NCBI GenBank assembly: GCA_900540635.1
Contig: UQGU01000015.1
Coordinates: forward strand, 1 to 49,730
Source of the DNA: an uncultured Eubacteriales bacterium
Lineage (GTDB): Bacteria; Bacillota; Clostridia; Oscillospirales; Oscillospiraceae
Reading direction: 5' to 3'
DNA length: 49,730 nucleotides
Shown: positions 42,188 to 49,730 of the stretch, one piece after another
Layout: every line of letters starts with the position of its first letter
Position numbering within the stretch: position 1 is the first letter of the stretch
The notes under the pieces: model-generated
The model's database searches: none
The model's input: only the letters and a program-made list of their open reading frames with translations
Told to the model about the DNA's origin: nothing
Translations under genes and position numbers: made by a program

Positions 42188-43183
42188 ATGAAAGAAAACC
42201 AAGAACCAAAAGAACAATTCAAAACCTCCATCGGCGGCCAGGCCCTGATTGAGGGAATCCTGATGCGGGGGCCGGAGAAGGATGCCATTGTGGTCCGTGG
42301 GGCAGACGGGCTCACCGTTGAGGTGTCAGACCGGAAGCTGAACCCCAAGGGCTCCTGGAAAAACCTCCCCTTTATCCGGGGCATTTTCAATTTCTTCGAT
42401 GCTCAGGTGGTTGGCGTCAAGGCGCTGATGCGCTCCGCGGACCTGGCTCCTGAGGAGATGCAGGAGGAGCCCGGAAAGTTCGACCTGTGGCTGGAAAAAA
42501 AGCTGGGCAGCGAGCGCTTTCAGAAGGCGCTGGTCGGCATTGCGGTGGCTATGGGCCTGTGCCTGTCCATTGCGCTGTTTTTCCTGCTGCCCATGACGGT
42601 TGCCTCCTTCTTTGACAAGGCCATTTCCAGCATTCTGGTTTTGAATCTGCTGGAAGGCCTGATTCGTATGGTGATTTTCCTGGGGTATATGCTTCTGATT
42701 TCCAGAATGAAGGAAATGCGCCGGGTGTTCTCCTACCACGGAGCGGAGCACAAGACCATCCGCTGCTACGAGGCGGGGCTGCCGCTGACCGTGGAGAATG
42801 TCCGGAAAATGACCCGTTTCCACCCCCGCTGCGGAACCAGCTTCCTGCTGGTGATCATGGTCATTTCCATTCTGATTTTCTCCATTGCGTCCTCGCTGCT
42901 GCTGACCCTGTTTCCGGGGCTGAACGCCCTGCGGGGCAGCTTCGGCTATCGGCTGCTGATGATCGTCTTTAAGCTGCTGCTGCTGCCTTTGGTTGTGGGC
43001 ATTACCTATGAGATCAACCGCTGGGCGGGCCGCCATGACAATGGCTTTACCAGAGTGCTGACTGCCCCGGGTATGCTGCTGCAGCACTTCACCACCAATG
43101 AGCCGGACGACAGCATGATCGAGGTGGGCATTACCGCCGTTCAGGCAGTTCTGCCCAGGGAAGCGGGGGCCGACCGGTGGTAG
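42188..43183 (+). CDS. DUF1385 family membrane protein
   Basis: 331 residues from ATG 42188 with GGAAAGGA upstream. The family signature GGQALIEGILMRGP (about 18-31) is present, followed by NPKGSWKNLPFIRGI. Several hydrophobic helices (about 118-140, 150-182, 220-245, 255-275) make it integral to the membrane. Further conserved stretches are YHGAEHKTIRCYE and HPRCGTSFLLV, rich in His and Cys, which might bind metal. The biochemical function of the family is not established. It overlaps prmC by 7 bases, an arrangement common in Bacillota, where it often sits near rpmE or prfA. Confidence 0.9.
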   Translation: MKENQEPKEQFKTSIGGQALIEGILMRGPEKDAIVVRGADGLTVEVSDRKLNPKGSWKNLPFIRGIFNFFDAQVVGVKALMRSADLAPEEMQEEPGKFDLWLEKKLGSERFQKALVGIAVAMGLCLSIALFFLLPMTVASFFDKAISSILVLNLLEGLIRMVIFLGYMLLISRMKEMRRVFSYHGAEHKTIRCYEAGLPLTVENVRKMTRFHPRCGTSFLLVIMVISILIFSIASSLLLTLFPGLNALRGSFGYRLLMIVFKLLLLPLVVGITYEINRWAGRHDNGFTRVLTAPGMLLQHFTTNEPDDSMIEVGITAVQAVLPREAGADRW

Positions 43184-44052
43184 AGACATATGCAGAGCTT
43201 TATCTGCACACCCGCCAGCGGCTAATGGAAGCTGAGACCCAGGAAGCCGCAGGCCCCATGGCCCGGGACATCATCAGCACCCTGCTGGGCCTGAGCCAGG
43301 AAGCTTTTCTGGCGGAAAAGGACAGCCCCGTCAGTGAAATGCAGTGCCTGACCGTTGACCGGGCGGTGGACCGCTACTTAGGCGGAGAGCCCTTGCCCTA
43401 TGTGCTGGGGGAGTGGACCTTTTATGGGCTGGACCTGTATGTGACCCCCGATGTGCTGATTCCCAGGGACGACACCTGTGCCGTGGCAGAGCTTGCCATT
43501 CACCGGGGGCTGTTCCTGGACAAAGACCCCAGAATTCTGGACCTGTGCTGCGGCTCCGGCTGCATCGGCCTGGCCCTCGCCAGCCGCCTGCGGGATGCCC
43601 GGGTGACGCTGGCGGACCTTTCGGGGCCTGCTCTGGCTGTGGCCCGGAAGAACATCCAGCGCAATCACATGGGCGGCCGGGTCAGCTGCGTTCAGCTGGA
43701 TGCCACGGAAGCGCCGCCGGCATTTCTGGGAAAATTTGATATGATCGTCTCCAATCCGCCCTATGTGACGGGGGAGGAAATGGAGGTGCTTCCGGATTCC
43801 GTCCGGAACTATGAGCCCCACATGGCCCTCTTCGGCGGGGCGGACGGCCTGGACTTCTACCGGGCGATTACCAAGAATTACCGGGCGGTCCTGAAGCCCG
43901 GTGGCTTCCTGTGCTATGAGTTTGGCATGGGCCAGGGGGACGCGGTGTGCGCCATTCTGGAGGAAAACGGTTTCACGGTCCTGGAACGGACCTTGGATTA
44001 TAACGAAAGAGAACGCGCCGTGCTGGCACAGTACGGCAGGAAAGGAATATGA
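43177..44052 (+). CDS. prmC: Peptide chain release factor N5-glutamine methyltransferase
   Basis: 291 residues from GTG 43177, overlapping the DUF1385 gene. It methylates the GGQ glutamine of release factors RF1 and RF2 using SAM. An N-terminal helical domain (about 1-85, ending with GEPLPYVLGEWTFYGL) is followed by the Rossmann methyltransferase domain: SAM motif LDLCCGSGCIGLALA (about 121-135), then the catalytic NPPYVTGEEM (about 193-202). recA begins 3 bases after the stop. prfA is not adjacent in this window. Confidence 0.94.
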   Translation: MVETYAELYLHTRQRLMEAETQEAAGPMARDIISTLLGLSQEAFLAEKDSPVSEMQCLTVDRAVDRYLGGEPLPYVLGEWTFYGLDLYVTPDVLIPRDDTCAVAELAIHRGLFLDKDPRILDLCCGSGCIGLALASRLRDARVTLADLSGPALAVARKNIQRNHMGGRVSCVQLDATEAPPAFLGKFDMIVSNPPYVTGEEMEVLPDSVRNYEPHMALFGGADGLDFYRAITKNYRAVLKPGGFLCYEFGMGQGDAVCAILEENGFTVLERTLDYNERERAVLAQYGRKGI

Positions 44053-44055
44053 ACC

Positions 44056-45151
<1,096 letters not shown>

Positions 45152-45162
<11 letters not shown>

Positions 45163-45781
45163 GTACCTCAAGACCGCCCCGGACCGTGCAGGGCGCTATA
45201 CCCTGGGCCTGGAGGACGGCTCCAAACTGCTGCTCTACCGGCAGACCATTGAGGACTTCGGCCTGTATACGGGGCTGGAGCTGACGCAGGAGCAGTACAA
45301 GCGGCTTTTGGCCGCCGTTTCGGAGATGTCCGCCAAAATGCGGGCGGTGCGCATTGTCTCAGCGGCCAACGTGTCCAAGAAGGACCTGGAAAACAGGCTT
45401 GTCCAAAAGGGAGAAGACCCTGCCCAGGCCCAGAAAGCGGTTTCCTGGCTGTCGGAGCTGCATCTGATTGACGACAGCGCCACGGCGGAGACCATTGTCC
45501 GCACCTGCATCGCCAAGGGCTATGGCAGGTCCAGGGCAAAGCAGGTCCTCTATGAAAAACGGATTCCCCGGGAGCTTTGGGAAGCGGCCCTGGAGGATTA
45601 TCCGGACCAGACGGAGAAAATAGCCGATTTTCTCCGGGCAAAATTGAAGGGTAGTCAAGACCCAAAACTGCAAAAGAAGGCCATCGACGCGCTTCTGCGC
45701 CGGGGCCACAGCTACGGCGCGATCCGGCAGGCCCTCAGCGAGCTTTCCCTAGATACAGATGATTTCCCGGAGGAAGAATAA
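45152..45781 (+). CDS. recX: Regulatory protein RecX
   Basis: 209 residues from ATG 45152, overlapping the recA end by 11 bases. RecX binds RecA filaments and limits their activity. Helical three-helix repeats are recognisable: VSKKDLENRLVQKGEDPAQAQ, LIDDSATAETIVR and GYGRSRAKQVLYEKRIPRE. The basic, helix-rich composition and place after recA make the assignment firm. Its stop shares a base with the rimO start (TAATG). Confidence 0.92.
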
Positions 45782-47115
45782 TGGCAACAATCGGATTTAT
45801 TTCTCTTGGCTGCGCCAAGAATCAGGTGGACTGCGAACGGATGATGTTCCGGGTGCAGGAAGCCGGACATACGGTAAACGAGGGCGTCGCTGGCAGCGAC
45901 GTGGTGGTGATCAATACCTGCGGCTTCATCGACTCTGCAAAAAGTGAGGCCATCGACTATATTTTGCAGACTGCCGCACTGAAAGCGGAGGGCCAGGTGG
46001 GCAAAATTCTGGTGACAGGGTGCCTGTCCCAGCGCTACCAGGGGGATATCCTCCAGGAAATGCCCGAGGTGGACGGCGTCCTGGGCACGGGAAGCTATAC
46101 CAAGATCGTTCCCGCCATTGAGCAGCTGCTCTCCGGCCACAAGGTTGTGGATTTCGGCTCCATTGACGCGCCGGAGGAGGAAGTGGGCCGGATGGTCACC
46201 ACTCCCGAGCATTTCTCTTACATCAAGATTGCCGAGGGCTGCAACAACCGCTGCGCCTTCTGCATCATTCCCTATCTGCGGGGCAAGTACCGCAGCCGCC
46301 AGATGGACGACGTTTTGTACGAGGCACGGGTTCTGGCAGCCAACGGCACCAAGGAACTGATTGTAGTCGCCCAGGATACCAGCCGCTACGGCACGGATTT
46401 CCCGGAGCACAAGCGGCTGCTGCCGGAGCTGCTGCGGGAGCTGTGCAAAATCGAGGGCCTGCACTGGATTCGTGTGCACTATGTGTACCCCGATGAAATT
46501 GATGACGAGCTCATCGATGTGATTGCAAGCGAACCCAAAATCGTCAAGTACCTGGATATTCCCATTCAGCACTGCAATGACAAGATCCTCTCCACCATGC
46601 ATCGCCGGGGGGACAAGAAGCTGATTGTGGACCTGTTTGCCAAGCTGCGCGCCAGAATTCCCGGCCTGGTGATCCGCACCAGCCTTATTGCCGGTCTGCC
46701 CGGCGAGGGCGAGGAGGAGTTCCAGGAGCTGTGCCGATTCCTGCGGGACGAGAAAATGGAGCGGGTAGGAGCCTTTGTGTTCTCTCCGGAGGAGGGAACC
46801 CCGGCAGCCACCATGGACCATGTGGAGGAAGAGGTTGCCAAGGAGCGGGCGGAGACCCTGGAGATGATTCAGTCTCAGATCATGGACGAATACAATGCCG
46901 CCCAGATCGGCAAGACAATGGAAGTTTTGGTAGACGGCTACGATGAGGAGCAGGAGCAGTTCTACGGAAGAACCTATGCTGATTCTCCCGACATTGACGG
47001 GCGGGTCTGGATTGCCTCTGAGGAGCCTCTGCATGAGGGCGATTTTGTGAATGTGACCATCGACGGCTGTATTGACGGCGACCTGGCAGGCTACGTAGCG
47101 GAGGAAACGGTATGA
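45781..47115 (+). CDS. rimO: Ribosomal protein S12 methylthiotransferase RimO
   Basis: 444 residues. A radical-SAM enzyme that adds a methylthio group to an Asp of ribosomal protein S12. The N-terminal UPF0004 domain has conserved cysteines (LGCAKNQVDCE, NTCGFI, VTGCLSQ) that hold the auxiliary cluster. The radical-SAM motif is CNNRCAFC (Cys-x3-Cys-x2-Cys, about 157-164). A C-terminal TRAM domain follows (about 375-440, EVLVDGYDEEQEQFYGRTYADSPDIDG). LGCAKNQVD and DSPDIDG favour RimO over MiaB. It overlaps pgsA by 4 bases. Confidence 0.95.
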   Translation: MATIGFISLGCAKNQVDCERMMFRVQEAGHTVNEGVAGSDVVVINTCGFIDSAKSEAIDYILQTAALKAEGQVGKILVTGCLSQRYQGDILQEMPEVDGVLGTGSYTKIVPAIEQLLSGHKVVDFGSIDAPEEEVGRMVTTPEHFSYIKIAEGCNNRCAFCIIPYLRGKYRSRQMDDVLYEARVLAANGTKELIVVAQDTSRYGTDFPEHKRLLPELLRELCKIEGLHWIRVHYVYPDEIDDELIDVIASEPKIVKYLDIPIQHCNDKILSTMHRRGDKKLIVDLFAKLRARIPGLVIRTSLIAGLPGEGEEEFQELCRFLRDEKMERVGAFVFSPEEGTPAATMDHVEEEVAKERAETLEMIQSQIMDEYNAAQIGKTMEVLVDGYDEEQEQFYGRTYADSPDIDGRVWIASEEPLHEGDFVNVTIDGCIDGDLAGYVAEETV

Positions 47116-47642
47116 CAACTGCAAGTAAAATTACGCTTTTTCGGGTATTTCTGATTCCCGTTATGATGGTGACCCTGTACTTGAGCGGCGGCGTCAGCGG
47201 CACATGGATGTGGGTCTCCCTGGCTATTTTCATTCTCGGCAGCCTTAGCGACTTTGTGGACGGGCAAATCGCCCGCCGCTGCAACCAGGTGACGGACTTC
47301 GGCAAGTTCCTGGACCCCCTGGCGGACAAGCTCTTAACCATTGCCGTCATGACGGTGTTCACCCAGTGGGGCCGGTTCCCTGCCTGGGCGCTGATGATCG
47401 TCCTCACCCGGGAGTTTGCCGTCACCGGCCTGCGCTTGGTGGCCGCCCCCAAGGGCCGCGTCATCGCCGCCGCCTGGAGCGGCAAGGTGAAAACCGCCAG
47501 CACCATGGTGGGTATCATCGCCTGGCTGATCTTCCCCACCAATGCGGTGGTGGGCCTGGTGGTCTCCATTGTGATCGTGGTGACCACGGTGTACTCTGGC
47601 GTGGAATATTTCGTAAAGAATTGGAGCTGCCTCTGGGATTGA
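47112..47642 (+). CDS. pgsA: CDP-diacylglycerol-glycerol-3-phosphate 3-phosphatidyltransferase
   Basis: 176 residues, usual length. A membrane enzyme making phosphatidylglycerol phosphate, the precursor of phosphatidylglycerol and hence of the cardiolipin made by Cls. The CDP-alcohol phosphotransferase motif D-x2-DG-x2-AR-x8-G-x3-D-x3-D is complete (DFVDGQIARR..GKFLDPLADK). Four or five hydrophobic helices. It begins within the rimO stop and closes the conserved run recA-recX-rimO-pgsA. No clear terminator follows; accessory DNA begins soon after. Confidence 0.95.
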   Translation: MTTASKITLFRVFLIPVMMVTLYLSGGVSGTWMWVSLAIFILGSLSDFVDGQIARRCNQVTDFGKFLDPLADKLLTIAVMTVFTQWGRFPAWALMIVLTREFAVTGLRLVAAPKGRVIAAAWSGKVKTASTMVGIIAWLIFPTNAVVGLVVSIVIVVTTVYSGVEYFVKNWSCLWD

Positions 47643-47830
47643 GGGGGCTTCCCTATAAAAATCAGCGTGGACGACTGAACTGCTTCCCGTCAAGTGGACA
47701 GTGAAATAAAATAAAGATTTTTTGCACTTCCGGTAGCCTTTTGGTTGCCGGAAGTCAATTGTTGGATGCACGGCACTTCGGTGCCGTGGGAATCTCAGGA
47801 AATGCCAGGACATACTGTCCAGCCATTTTC
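47643..47830. other. Intergenic stretch with hairpins before the IS
   Basis: No gene seen. It contains two inverted repeats: ACTTCCGG/CCGGAAGT (47726-47755) and CACGGCAC-TTCG-GTGCCGTG (47769-47788). Neither is followed by a T-run. The segment ACTGCTTCCCGTCAAGTGGACAG (start about 47678) has the look of an IS terminus, but no matching partner end was found nearby. This is where conserved gene order stops. Confidence 0.4.
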
Positions 47831-47954
47831 AGTTCTATAATAAATGTTGGGGTCAGGCGTGAGCCTGGCCCCATTGTCATATAAAAAAGTTGAGCATAGA
47901 GACGAAATCCTTTATCATAAAAGCACCACACAATCACAAGAAAGGATGATCCCT

Positions 47955-49123
47955 ATGCTCAACCAAGATTATACCGCAAAAGTTCTCAATTTGGAAGATG
48001 CTATTATCACGAATGTTGAAAATATTTCTGACGTACTTCATATTTATCTGGAATTACCCAGGCAAAAACACCGTTGCCCTGCCTGTGGAGCCTTGACAGA
48101 CCGTATCCATGACTACCGAATGCAGACGATCAAAGATATTCCAATGGGCAGAGAAACGCTTCTGCACTTGCGTAAGCGCCGCTACCGGTGCAGCTGCGGT
48201 AAGCGCTTCTTTGAAAAAACTCTTTTCTCCCTCGCTACTACCGTATTACCAGCCGACTTGTCGCTGCAATTATTACCGCGTTCCGTGATACGGTTTCCGC
48301 TGCCCGGATCGGAACGCAATATCATGTATCCGGCACAACTGCCATGCGCTACTTCAAGTGCGTTGGTTTCAGGCCTACAGAGCTTCCCGAGGTTCTTTCT
48401 TTGGACGAGTTCAAGGGCAACTCTGGCGGTCAGAAGTATAACAGCATTGTTGTAGATGCAAAGCAGCACAAGGTGATTGATATTTTACCTAATCGTTTTG
48501 AAAACGAACTCATTAAGTATTTCTCACAATTTTCGTCTAAAACAAACGTAAAATACTTTGTTACTGACATGAATCCGCACTTTCGGGAAGTATCTAAAGT
48601 CTGCTTCCCCAATGCCATCATTGTTGCTGATCGATACCATGTCATTCGTCAAGCCTATTGGGCTATGGAGCGTGTTCGGAAAAATGAGCAAAACAAGCTC
48701 TCAAAACAATTCCGTAAATATTTCAAAAAATCCAGGTATCTCCTTATGAAGCCTAAAGAAAAGCTAACCGATGAAGAAATGGATCGTCTTGCTCTCATGT
48801 TTGAAATAGCTCCCAGGTTAGCTGATGCCTACCGCTTGAAAAATGATTTCCTACAGGTGATCCGTTCCGGCTCGTCTGAAAAAGGCAAGCCACTGCTTAT
48901 TGAATGGCTCCAATCTGTTGAAGTCATGGACCTTCCTGAATTTACAGAGTGCGTCAAGACCTATCGTAACTGGTTCTACGAAATTCTAAACTCCATGGAT
49001 GTGCCTTGGTCTAACGGCTATATCGAAGGCTGCAACAACAAGACAAAAGTTCTGAAAAGAGCCTGCTTTGGTATGCGCAATTTTCCCAATTTCAGGAAGA
49101 GAATCCTATTCTGCCATACATAA
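47955..49123 (+). pseudogene. ISL3-family transposase, frameshifted
   Basis: The N-terminal part (47955 to about 48220) carries a zinc-finger region (CPACG..CSCGKRFFEK), typical of ISL3. The C-terminal part in the -1 frame (from about 48217 to 49123) carries the DDE-type domain (VLSLDEFKG, VADRYHVIRQAYW, SNGYIEGCNNKTKVLKRACFGMRNF). The break is at the A-run 48214-48219: six A are present, while seven would restore FFEKNSFLPRYYRITSR. It is probably an inactivating deletion, a homopolymer sequencing error, or slippage-dependent expression. AAAGGA precedes ATG 47955. Both domain halves are otherwise intact, about 390 residues in total. Confidence 0.8.
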
Positions 49124-49127
49124 AATC

Positions 49128-49175
49128 ATGCCGAGAATATCTCCTCGGCATGACCTAAAATTATTTTATTTTTGT
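49128..49175 (+). terminator. Terminator after the transposase gene
   Basis: CATGCCGAG (49128-49136) pairs with CTCGGCATG (49144-49152); a T-rich tail TTATTTTATTTTTG follows within 20 bases. Confidence 0.6.
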
Positions 49176-49203
49176 CCCTACCCCAACTATTGACATAGAG
49201 CCT

Positions 49204-49269
49204 AAAAAAACAGGGTTAGATTACGCTAAATCCGTTCAAATTGAGGCAAACGGTATCAGCGATTTTTGA
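49204..49269 (+). pseudogene. 3' tail of an unidentified gene cut at the IS border
   Basis: Directly after the IS right end one frame reads PKKTGLDYAKSVQIEANG, then ISDF and TGA (49267-49269), with normal coding character. No start exists on this side, so it looks like the last 20 or so codons of a gene whose 5' part was lost when the IS inserted or rearranged. Family not recognised. A small hairpin, CCAAGG/CCTTGG (49280-49295), follows. Confidence 0.35.
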
Positions 49270-49364
49270 CATAAGAAAACCAAGGAAAGCCTTGGCTTAA
49301 CAGTGATAAGGAACTAAATTACTTATCAACTGTTAGCTGACGGTTTCCGGGGTGCATACGGACA

Positions 49365-49405
49365 AATCCCGTCTGATTTCTAACAGGAAGTCAGACGGGA
49401 TTTTC
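49365..49405 (+). terminator. Rho-independent terminator upstream of the DUF6061-like gene
   Basis: Perfect 12-bp arms AATCCCGTCTGA (49365-49376) and TCAGACGGGATT (49391-49402), then TTCG. It lies 32 bases before the DUF6061-like gene and would end transcripts from the truncated gene to its left. Confidence 0.7.
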
Positions 49406-49436
49406 GCTTTATATTACGAATTATGGAGGACATACC

Positions 49437-49685
49437 ATGAAAACCTTAATATCTTGTGCCTACAATATGGATAATTGCTGTGTGGAAGTGAAATTCAGCG
49501 ACGGCAGTATGATTACGATTGACACTATCGTCGTTGAGAACGAGATTGCTGACAATATGTATCAGCGGTCAGAGCTGGATTATTTGATCTACAACGCTCC
49601 TTTGGAGTATGCAGACCTTATCTTGAACGGCGATCCCGAAACCTATTTGAAAACTGTAACAGAATACAAGCCTTGGGATAGCTGA
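49437..49685 (+). CDS. DUF6061-like small protein of mobile elements
   Basis: 82 residues, ATG 49437 with ATGGAGG 9 bases upstream. An acidic soluble protein; stretches MITIDTIVVENEIADNMYQR and SELDYLIYNAPLEYADLIL are those I associate with the DUF6061 family, small proteins of unknown function found on integrative conjugative elements of gut Bacillota. There is no signal peptide or membrane segment. It is flanked by strong terminators on both sides, so it is a one-gene unit. It suggests that the sequence beyond the window continues as a mobile element. Confidence 0.7.
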   Translation: MKTLISCAYNMDNCCVEVKFSDGSMITIDTIVVENEIADNMYQRSELDYLIYNAPLEYADLILNGDPETYLKTVTEYKPWDS

Positions 49686-49694
49686 CAACACGCT

Positions 49695-49726
49695 GCCCGC
49701 AGGAGAAAATCCTGCGGGCGTTTTTC
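49695..49726 (+). terminator. Rho-independent terminator after the DUF6061-like gene
   Basis: GCCCGCAGG (49695-49703), loop, CCTGCGGGC (49711-49719), then GTTTTTCTG. Confidence 0.9.
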
Positions 49727-49730
49727 TGTT

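Larger units (their letters stand above)
47831..49203 (+). mobile_element. ISL3-family insertion sequence, about 1.37 kb
   Basis: Imperfect terminal inverted repeats: the left end (47831-47857) contains TTCTAT..TTGGGGT, and the right end (49177-49203) reads, reversed, GGCTCTAT..TTGGGGTAGGG; about 18 of 27 positions agree. Inside is one ISL3-type transposase gene with a frameshift. Hairpins lie near both ends (GGGGTCAGGC/GCCTGGCCCC at 47849-47872, CATGCCGAG/CTCGGCATG at 49128-49152). No 8-bp target duplication is visible (CCATTTTC left, TAAAAAAA right), so the ends may have been rearranged. It is AT-richer than the chromosome to its left. Confidence 0.8.

Noticed and set aside
48211..48222. 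Classical programmed -1 frameshift site in the ISL3 transposase
   Set aside because: The A-run is not in X-XXY-YYZ register with the zero frame (codons GAA AAA ACT), so tandem tRNA slippage is not favoured. A deletion or transcript slippage is simpler.

Overview
The window reads as chromosome of a GC-rich, low-copy-repeat Bacillota, most likely a gut member of the Clostridia (Oscillospiraceae/Ruminococcaceae type). This is inferred from the gene orders rplS-lepB-rbgA-rnhB-yraN, tig-clpP-clpX-lon-yihA and recA-recX-rimO-pgsA, from strong GGAGG ribosome binding sites, from ECF-sigma plus DUF4179-like and DUF1385 genes, and from secreted proteins built of GAGIGGG repeats. No species can be named from sequence alone.

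Layout. 1-392: end of a tRNA-Glu, then a stand-alone 5S rRNA gene with its own consensus promoter and terminator. 393-2115: ECF sigma factor and a split membrane anti-sigma-like partner. 2119-3533: a graveyard of broken genes (unknown membrane protein, MATE transporter, cytidylate-kinase-like protein). 3614-9558: small hypothetical gene, then rplS, lepB, rbgA, rnhB, yraN, an M19 dipeptidase, a shortened threonine-synthase-like protein and a metallophosphoesterase. 9578-16072: protein quality control (tig, clpP, clpX, lon) and yihA. 16135-23413, minus strand: a run cls, flavin reductase, response regulator, histidine kinase, ABC ATPase, FtsX-type permease. This looks like an envelope-stress or antimicrobial-peptide response module next to a lipid gene. 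23534-25740, plus strand: a GT4 glycosyltransferase and a UppP-family membrane protein that lacks the family's catalytic motifs. 25813-28539: ftsK/spoIIIE. 28620-32813, minus strand: two tandem paralogous secreted proteins with 6 and 15 copies of a roughly 29-residue glycine-rich repeat. 32814-33304: gene-free stretch with palindromic repeat DNA. 33305-38605: murB, whiA, dnaE. 38724-42171: lipoprotein, response regulator and sensor kinase. 42188-47642: DUF1385 gene, prmC, recA, recX, rimO, pgsA. 47643-49730: an AT-richer accessory end with an ISL3-family insertion sequence whose transposase is frameshifted, a gene tail cut off at the IS border, and a DUF6061-like gene typical of mobile elements.

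Most of the window is conserved housekeeping sequence. The items most worth a second look are: (a) the UppP-like protein without its catalytic residues; (b) the threonine-synthase-like protein without a PLP-lysine domain, apparently started at CTG; (c) the terminator, promoter and direct-repeat arrangement between the histidine kinase and its ABC transporter; (d) the lower-GC ectodomain in the FtsX permease; (e) the GAGIGGG repeat proteins; and (f) the lipoprotein/two-component trio.
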